A stretch of 10,493 bases of DNA from the NCBI GenBank assembly GCA_964628285.1, contig CAZVNP010000074.1, positions 1 to 10,493 of the forward strand, in the 5' to 3' direction. The DNA is from JAPLDP01 sp964628285 (GTDB lineage Bacteria; Bacteroidota; Bacteroidia; Bacteroidales; JAGONC01). Numbering within the stretch: the stretch's first letter is position 1; every line of letters begins with the position of its first letter. Position numbers and translations under genes: made by a program. Shown piece after piece: positions 5,499 to 10,493 of this stretch. The notes beneath the pieces were generated by a model, which worked only from the letters and a program-made list of their open reading frames with translations, ran no database searches and was not told the DNA's origin.

Positions 5499-7355
5499 AT
5501 GAAAACGATATTTAAATCCATTGCTGTACTGCTAATTACAATAATAATAACTAATCAAGATGTATTTGGTCAATGCAGAGGTAGAACTCAAAACTATTTT
5601 ATTAGGTTTTGCGGTTTTAATGACATGGATACGAGTATGATATATGAAAATCCAACAACCTTTAATGTCGGGATTGGTACAACTGTTCCTACACGCTCAC
5701 TTGATGTAGTTGGTGATATTCAACTAAGAGACACCCTTGTCTTTTTCAGGTCCGGAATCATTTCCTGGAGTAAACGAGATCAGCCCACTGGAATCCTGAA
5801 ATTCGAACATTATAATTCATTTCCTCCCGGGACCACGACAATAATGCAATTACAAGATAATGGTAATGTTGGAATTGGGACAACCAATCCCCAGGCTACT
5901 TTGCATGTTAATGGAGATGCAATAATTGAGGGGGAAATGGAGGTAAATAATAAACTGACAGCGTTGGATGTTGATCTGTCAAATATTTATTTTGGCTCAG
6001 GGGGTATTATTACCTTGGGCAATGAACGCGGGCCTGAGGGAGCATTGGATTTTCAAAATACTTCCAGTAATATAATGAGGATAGAAAATGGAGGGAATAT
6101 TGGTATAGGTACGACGTCACCAGAAGAAAAGCTACATGTAGCAGGCAATATTTTAACCAATGGATTTATAATGCCGACGAATGCTGCGAACGGCCGGCTG
6201 CTTTCATGTGATGAAAATGGAGTGGCAGGCTGGATTGATCAGACTGAAATTAATGATGGAGATTGGGAAACGGATGGAGATAATGTATACCATCTTACGG
6301 GAAATGTTGGCATAGGTTATTCAACTTTCTCAGCCAAATTGGCTGTTAACGGGCATGTTGGGATAGGATACTCAAGCCCTTCTTCCCCATTAGCTGTTAA
6401 TGGACATGTTGGAATAGGGACAAATGCTCCTTCAGCGCTGTTACAAATAGGTGAAGGTACCGGAGATGCGGGACATAGTGTAGATATATTTCCCTCACAG
6501 GCCGGTAATCATACCATCTTAGCATTATATAAAACTGATAATGAGAAAGATGTGAATTATTCATTAATTCCGGCAGGTACGATAAGTTCATCGAATGTCA
6601 GTTGGTCGTTTGGGATAAAATCCACATCAAATAACTGCAGTCTTTCAGCTTTTAATGGCAGTACACAAAATGAATACCTGACAATTCAAAATAATGGCAA
6701 AGTCGGGATAAATACATCAGAGCCGTTTGAAAGATTTCAGATTGGTAACGACTGGACCTTTCATAATGGAGGCATACATTTCATTGGAAGAAATGCGGCT
6801 TATATCGACTCATATGATAGAAGGATAGCTGAGGGACCCGCTTCATGTATTCGTTTCGGTGCCTCCGGTGATCTGTCTTTATGGACGGCTGAAAGTGACT
6901 TGGCGGAATCAACGATAACCTGGAATCATGCTTTAAATATTAATAGTGAAGGTCATGTGGGCATTGGAACACTCAATCCATTGGTAAACCTGCATGTAAA
7001 TGGAAAAGTCATCATAGGAGGGAATGTCGAAACACCCAGTGGATATAATCTTTATGTGGAAAATGGAATTTTGGCGGAAAAAGTGAAGGTCAAAATTGTT
7101 GAAGATTGGTCAGATTATGTTTTCAATGAAAATTATCCATTAAAGAAGCTGGATCAATTGGAACATTATTTAACAACAAACAAACATTTACCGGATATTC
7201 CCACTGAAGAGGAGGTTAAAAAACAAGGATTGGATGTAGCTAAAATGGATGCTTTGTTATTGAAAAAAATTGAAGAACTGACCTTGTATGTCATTCAGCA
7301 ACAAAAAGAAATTACAGAGCTTAAGGAAAAAATGGCCACATTAAACCTGAAATAA
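5499..7355 (+). CDS. Secreted VGIG-repeat tail-fiber-like protein
   Basis: The 618-residue product starts with a Sec signal peptide (Lys-rich start, hydrophobic core to about residue 19, likely cleavage near VFG-Q at 22-25; no lipobox). The body carries eight VGIG-type repeats, each followed by a TxxP-x-LxVxG strand pattern, starting near residues 57, 124, 201, 270, 287, 304, 402 (VGIN) and 487. Such repeats occur in Bacteroidota 'tail fiber domain' proteins and suggest a beta-rich, probably trimeric, shaft. The C-terminal module (about 526-618) has WSDYVF, NYPLKKLDQLEHYL, NKHLPDIP and a heptad-like coiled coil (LLLKKIEELTLYVIQQQKEI) that could trimerise the shaft. No peptidase S74 domain is evident. 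The gene is only 2 nt upstream of the SpvB/RHS-like gene, so the two are co-transcribed. An adhesin or a fiber partner for the downstream protein is inference; phage origin is unsupported by other genes here. Confidence 0.85.
   Translation: MKTIFKSIAVLLITIIITNQDVFGQCRGRTQNYFIRFCGFNDMDTSMIYENPTTFNVGIGTTVPTRSLDVVGDIQLRDTLVFFRSGIISWSKRDQPTGILKFEHYNSFPPGTTTIMQLQDNGNVGIGTTNPQATLHVNGDAIIEGEMEVNNKLTALDVDLSNIYFGSGGIITLGNERGPEGALDFQNTSSNIMRIENGGNIGIGTTSPEEKLHVAGNILTNGFIMPTNAANGRLLSCDENGVAGWIDQTEINDGDWETDGDNVYHLTGNVGIGYSTFSAKLAVNGHVGIGYSSPSSPLAVNGHVGIGTNAPSALLQIGEGTGDAGHSVDIFPSQAGNHTILALYKTDNEKDVNYSLIPAGTISSSNVSWSFGIKSTSNNCSLSAFNGSTQNEYLTIQNNGKVGINTSEPFERFQIGNDWTFHNGGIHFIGRNAAYIDSYDRRIAEGPASCIRFGASGDLSLWTAESDLAESTITWNHALNINSEGHVGIGTLNPLVNLHVNGKVIIGGNVETPSGYNLYVENGILAEKVKVKIVEDWSDYVFNENYPLKKLDQLEHYLTTNKHLPDIPTEEEVKKQGLDVAKMDALLLKKIEELTLYVIQQQKEITELKEKMATLNLK
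6306..6407 (+). repeat. Tandem 51-nt duplication in the VGIG protein
   Basis: Two adjacent 51-nt units (6306-6356 and 6357-6407) encode 17 residues each, starting VGIGYS and ending LAVNGH (residues 270-286 and 287-303), and a third VGIGT unit follows. The units match at about 36 of 51 bases, with conserved ends and a diverged middle. This fits an old internal duplication lengthening the fiber shaft. Confidence 0.7.
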
Positions 7356-7357
7356 CA

Positions 7358-10300
7358 ATGAGAAGACTTTACATTTTCATAATATTTTTCTGTCTGGTAT
7401 TTTCATCCTATACTCAGAATGTCGCTCCAAGCTTTACCCTGGATCAACCTCTATCAGGAGACCAGATCTATATTGCAAAGGATTCAATAGAAATGATCCC
7501 TGATTTCGAATACACAGGGAGTTCAGGAGTTGAATTCAGCGCCGAAATCGATCCATATTTATTATTTCCGCCTGAAGACGGGGTAAACGGAGGGCCTGAT
7601 CCTGGGGATGATGGTGTCGTGGGAACAATACCGATGAACATTTCAGTTTCATCAACAGGTGCTGCAAACATAGCCATACCTTTGGATTTGCCTGCAGGAA
7701 GGGCAGGCATGACACCTCAATTAGCATTGGTTTACAGTAGCCAGGGAGGAAACGGCTTATTAGGTGTCGGATGGTCCTTAACCGGATTATCCGGTATTTC
7801 GAGGGTAGGAACTGATCTATATCATGAAGACTTTATCGATGGAGTGGATTTCGATGATAATGACAAATTTGCTTTGGACGGCAACAGATTGATCCTGGTA
7901 AACGAAGAAACTCATGAATACCGGACCGAGATAGAAACTTTCTCAAAAATAATAAGTCATGGTTCTTCTATGACTAATCCTGATTGGTTTGAGGTTTGGA
8001 CAAAAGACGGTCAAATTATCAAATATGGAAGCACAGAAAATTCAAGGATCGAAGCTGAAGGTGTGAACGATGATTATAATTTATTGTGGTTAGTAGATAC
8101 TGTTAAGGATCGAAATGGGAATTATATCAATTTTGTATATTATGAAAGTCTATCCCATGATGAATATCATATATCCAGGATCAAATATACCGGAAATATC
8201 GAAACAGAAGAATCATGTTACTATGATATAGTATTTCATTACGCAGGTGACCGTTCCGATATAAACAAATATTACTTATCAGGAAGTAAGATGGAACAAG
8301 ATTCATTGCTTGATTATATACAGGTAAAATATGATAATAATGCGGTTAAGACGTATGGATTTATTTATAACGATGATGGATTTTACACACACCTCGAAGA
8401 AATTCAATTAATTGATAATATTAATGAGAAACACTATAATCCAACGAAATTTCAATGGGGAAAGGAGGAGGACGAGTTTAGCCTTGAGGTAACCAATATC
8501 ATGAATAATACATACCCTCAAGAAAATATTATGGGCGACTTTAATGGGGATGGGAAGACAGATGTAGTTAGTATATATTATCATTTTGAAGAAGTTGAGG
8601 AAGGTCCGTATAAGAAAGTATATGACTCTTGGTCGGTCCGCTATTCTTTTATGAATGGTCAATATTTTCTTGAGTATGAAATGGGGGATCTTGATTATTT
8701 AGATGAAAGCGAATTTATTGGATTTATTTCTGGAGATTTTAATGGAGATGGATTAGATGATTTAATTATGGTACGATATTACCCACCGGATGAGCAACCT
8801 ACAGATGATCATTATGGATTTATATATTATATTTCAGCTGGAACAAGTTTTAATACTAATTATAATCCATTATGTAGTGTTAATGCTCATGTTAATTTTT
8901 ATTATTGTCGAACAGGGGATCTCAATGGAAATGGTAAAATCGACTTAATAGTTGTTCAAGATGAATATATGGGTGGAACTACGGATAGAACTGTGATAGA
9001 AGGTTATGAATTTGTTAATCTTTCAAGTTCACTTATTTATCTTTTTGATGCTCCTCCAGGAAGAATCCCATACTCATTTTATCATGATACAGATGATTTA
9101 TTTCCAGTGCAAGTAGCTGATTTTAATGGGGATGGTAAATCCGATATATTAGTGAATACAGAGGAAAATGAATGTACAATACTTGAGCTTAATGAAACAG
9201 AATCAGAATTACAGGAAATACCTGATGAACGATTTGGATTCCCAACAAAATACCACAGAGTGTTTATAGGTGATTTTAATGGCGATGGAATTGCGGATAT
9301 CTTAACCTTTGCTTACACAAATCCAAATTATTGTTGGGAATTACATTATTTTGATGGTAGGGGTGACTGGAAAACTGCTGACTGTCCTCTTACAAGATGC
9401 GAAGATCCTGAAGAATCAATGATGGATAATTATTACGTGGTAGGGGACTATAACGGGGATGGAAAATCTGATATTTTGGAAGCTTATAAAGAGTGGATAG
9501 GAGGGAATTGGGGAGTTCGATACAATATATATTATTCAAATGGACTTGATTTTAAAGAGGAGAATGAGGATTATAATGATATTGTCCTTTTTCCAATAGT
9601 GCAATATTTTCATCCCAATTTTGATTTTGATGGAGATGGAAAACAAGATTGTTTTTTAGGAATGGGTGATTGGGTTTTACCAAAAAGAATATTATTTTTT
9701 CATAAAGAAGAGAGAAAACATTTGATTAATAAAATAACAGATGGATTTGGGAAATGTGATAGTATAGTATACATGCCTTTAACGAACGAATTGGTATACA
9801 CACAGAACCATGATGCTGAATATCCGGTAATGGATATTCGATTGGCATTGTATGTGACTAGGGAATTATTATCTGAAAATGGGATTGATGAATATCATAA
9901 TACAATTTACAAATATGAAGGAGCTAAAGTCCATCTCAGAGGGAAAGGCTTTCTCGGCTTTGTAAAAAGTTCAGTGACTGAATGGATTGATGGCATTAAA
10001 AATGTTCAAACTAATTATAATAAATTAAATGAAGACTACTATTATATGGCTAAAGAAAAAAGTGAATCGTATGCAGGTAATGTATTACTTTCGGAAACTG
10101 ATAATAAAAACCATTTTTGGGATTTTGGAAATAAAAGAATCTTTCCTTTTGTTGATACTGTTTTTACAAAGGAAAGTGACTTAGATGGTTCATTTATAAG
10201 GACTTTAAAGGTAATATATAATTATGATAATTATGGTAATATAACAATTCAGAAAAATCTTGTAGATGAGGAGCAATCATTTACGATAAACACTTCAGAA

Positions 10301-10493
10301 AGCAATTATAATTATCGGGTCATAACCCAGAATACTTATGCCACACCTGATTTGGATAACTGGATAATAGCTAAGTTATTATCGACGACAACGGAATCAT
10401 ACTCCCCGGATGATCAAGATACAGTGGAATATACCATTGACTATGAATACTATTCGGAGAACGAACCTCGTTTCCCACTTTTAAAATCCAAGA
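7358..10493 (+). CDS. SpvB/TcB-like secreted RHS-family toxin scaffold (3' partial)
   Basis: The frame stays open for 1045 codons to the window edge, so the C-terminus is not seen. Domains in order: a signal peptide (RRLYIFIIFFCLVFSSYTQ, residues 2-20); an acidic/Gly-Pro linker (to about 95); the SpvB N-terminal domain (about 100-390) with TGAANIAIPLDLPAGRAGMT and GLLGVGWSLTGLSGI (134-148); seven FG-GAP/VCBS motifs of DFNGDGxxD type between 393 and 764; then a Tc-toxin-B middle region with KITDGFG, YKYEGAKVHLRGKGFLGF and YNYDNYGN. In Tc toxins the B subunit with C forms a hollow RHS cocoon around a cleaved effector, and the propeller docks on the translocation subunit. RHS repeats and any effector would lie past 10493. 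The start at 7358 is 2 nt after the fiber gene stop. The signal peptide implies Sec export rather than cytosolic assembly. The family is clear; toxin function is not proven. Confidence 0.88.
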   Translation, partial: MRRLYIFIIFFCLVFSSYTQNVAPSFTLDQPLSGDQIYIAKDSIEMIPDFEYTGSSGVEFSAEIDPYLLFPPEDGVNGGPDPGDDGVVGTIPMNISVSSTGAANIAIPLDLPAGRAGMTPQLALVYSSQGGNGLLGVGWSLTGLSGISRVGTDLYHEDFIDGVDFDDNDKFALDGNRLILVNEETHEYRTEIETFSKIISHGSSMTNPDWFEVWTKDGQIIKYGSTENSRIEAEGVNDDYNLLWLVDTVKDRNGNYINFVYYESLSHDEYHISRIKYTGNIETEESCYYDIVFHYAGDRSDINKYYLSGSKMEQDSLLDYIQVKYDNNAVKTYGFIYNDDGFYTHLEEIQLIDNINEKHYNPTKFQWGKEEDEFSLEVTNIMNNTYPQENIMGDFNGDGKTDVVSIYYHFEEVEEGPYKKVYDSWSVRYSFMNGQYFLEYEMGDLDYLDESEFIGFISGDFNGDGLDDLIMVRYYPPDEQPTDDHYGFIYYISAGTSFNTNYNPLCSVNAHVNFYYCRTGDLNGNGKIDLIVVQDEYMGGTTDRTVIEGYEFVNLSSSLIYLFDAPPGRIPYSFYHDTDDLFPVQVADFNGDGKSDILVNTEENECTILELNETESELQEIPDERFGFPTKYHRVFIGDFNGDGIADILTFAYTNPNYCWELHYFDGRGDWKTADCPLTRCEDPEESMMDNYYVVGDYNGDGKSDILEAYKEWIGGNWGVRYNIYYSNGLDFKEENEDYNDIVLFPIVQYFHPNFDFDGDGKQDCFLGMGDWVLPKRILFFHKEERKHLINKITDGFGKCDSIVYMPLTNELVYTQNHDAEYPVMDIRLALYVTRELLSENGIDEYHNTIYKYEGAKVHLRGKGFLGFVKSSVTEWIDGIKNVQTNYNKLNEDYYYMAKEKSESYAGNVLLSETDNKNHFWDFGNKRIFPFVDTVFTKESDLDGSFIRTLKVIYNYDNYGNITIQKNLVDEEQSFTINTSESNYNYRVITQNTYATPDLDNWIIAKLLSTTTESYSPDDQDTVEYTIDYEYYSENEPRFPLLKSK
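8534..9649 (+). repeat. Seven FG-GAP/VCBS calcium-binding motifs (predicted beta-propeller)
   Basis: Within the SpvB-like protein, motifs begin at residues 393 (GDFNGDGKTD), 459 (GDFNGDGLDD), 520 (GDLNGNGKID), 587 (ADFNGDGKSD), 638 (GDFNGDGIAD), 696 (GDYNGDGKSD) and 755 (FDFDGDGKQD). Spacing is 51-67 residues, the size of a propeller blade. The DxNGDGxxD pattern is the calcium-binding loop of integrin-type FG-GAP repeats. Only the third has Asn in place of the second loop Asp. Confidence 0.85.

Noticed and set aside
5499..7355. Prophage tail module
   Set aside because: The 'tail fiber' label comes from repeat similarity only. The signal peptide, the RHS-like neighbour and the absence of any other phage gene argue for a cellular secreted protein.

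Overview
The window most likely comes from a Bacteroidota genome, probably a Bacteroidales-type environmental or gut lineage. The reasons are an exact Bacteroidota -7 promoter box (TAnnTTTG) before the first gene, the lack of clear Shine-Dalgarno sequences, a secreted VGIG-repeat 'tail fiber' protein with the C-terminal module common in this phylum, and dispersed hairpin elements ending in AATATYGGTAGAAAA.

Layout. Positions 1-447 hold a small HicB-HicA type II toxin-antitoxin pair in antitoxin-first order. Positions 448-804 hold no gene but a composite of three hairpins. Positions 805-4298 hold a compact three-gene operon of visibly higher GC: a DUF1214 protein, a PAPS-type sulfotransferase (4-nt overlap) and a short-chain dehydrogenase/reductase (33-nt gap). 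The SDR stop codon lies inside another copy of the hairpin repeat. Positions 4387-5217 hold a decayed IS transposase on the minus strand, with five in-frame stops and an internal deletion. An AT-rich leader with repeated GTTATTAAC palindromes follows (to 5498). The right half (5499-10493) is AT-rich and holds two adjacent secreted proteins: a VGIG-repeat fiber-like protein and, 2 nt downstream, a very large SpvB/Tc-toxin-B-like protein that is still open after 1045 codons at the window edge.

How the genes may work together. The central operon probably modifies a hydrophobic alcohol or lipid: the SDR interconverts hydroxyl and keto groups, the sulfotransferase adds sulfate, and the DUF1214 protein has an unknown supporting role. 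The right-hand pair looks like an exported system. The second protein has the N-terminal SpvB domain, seven FG-GAP/VCBS motifs spaced like blades of a beta-propeller, and a Tc-B middle region. This predicts RHS repeats and possibly a variable C-terminal effector beyond the window. The fiber-like protein is an obvious candidate partner, but that is inference.
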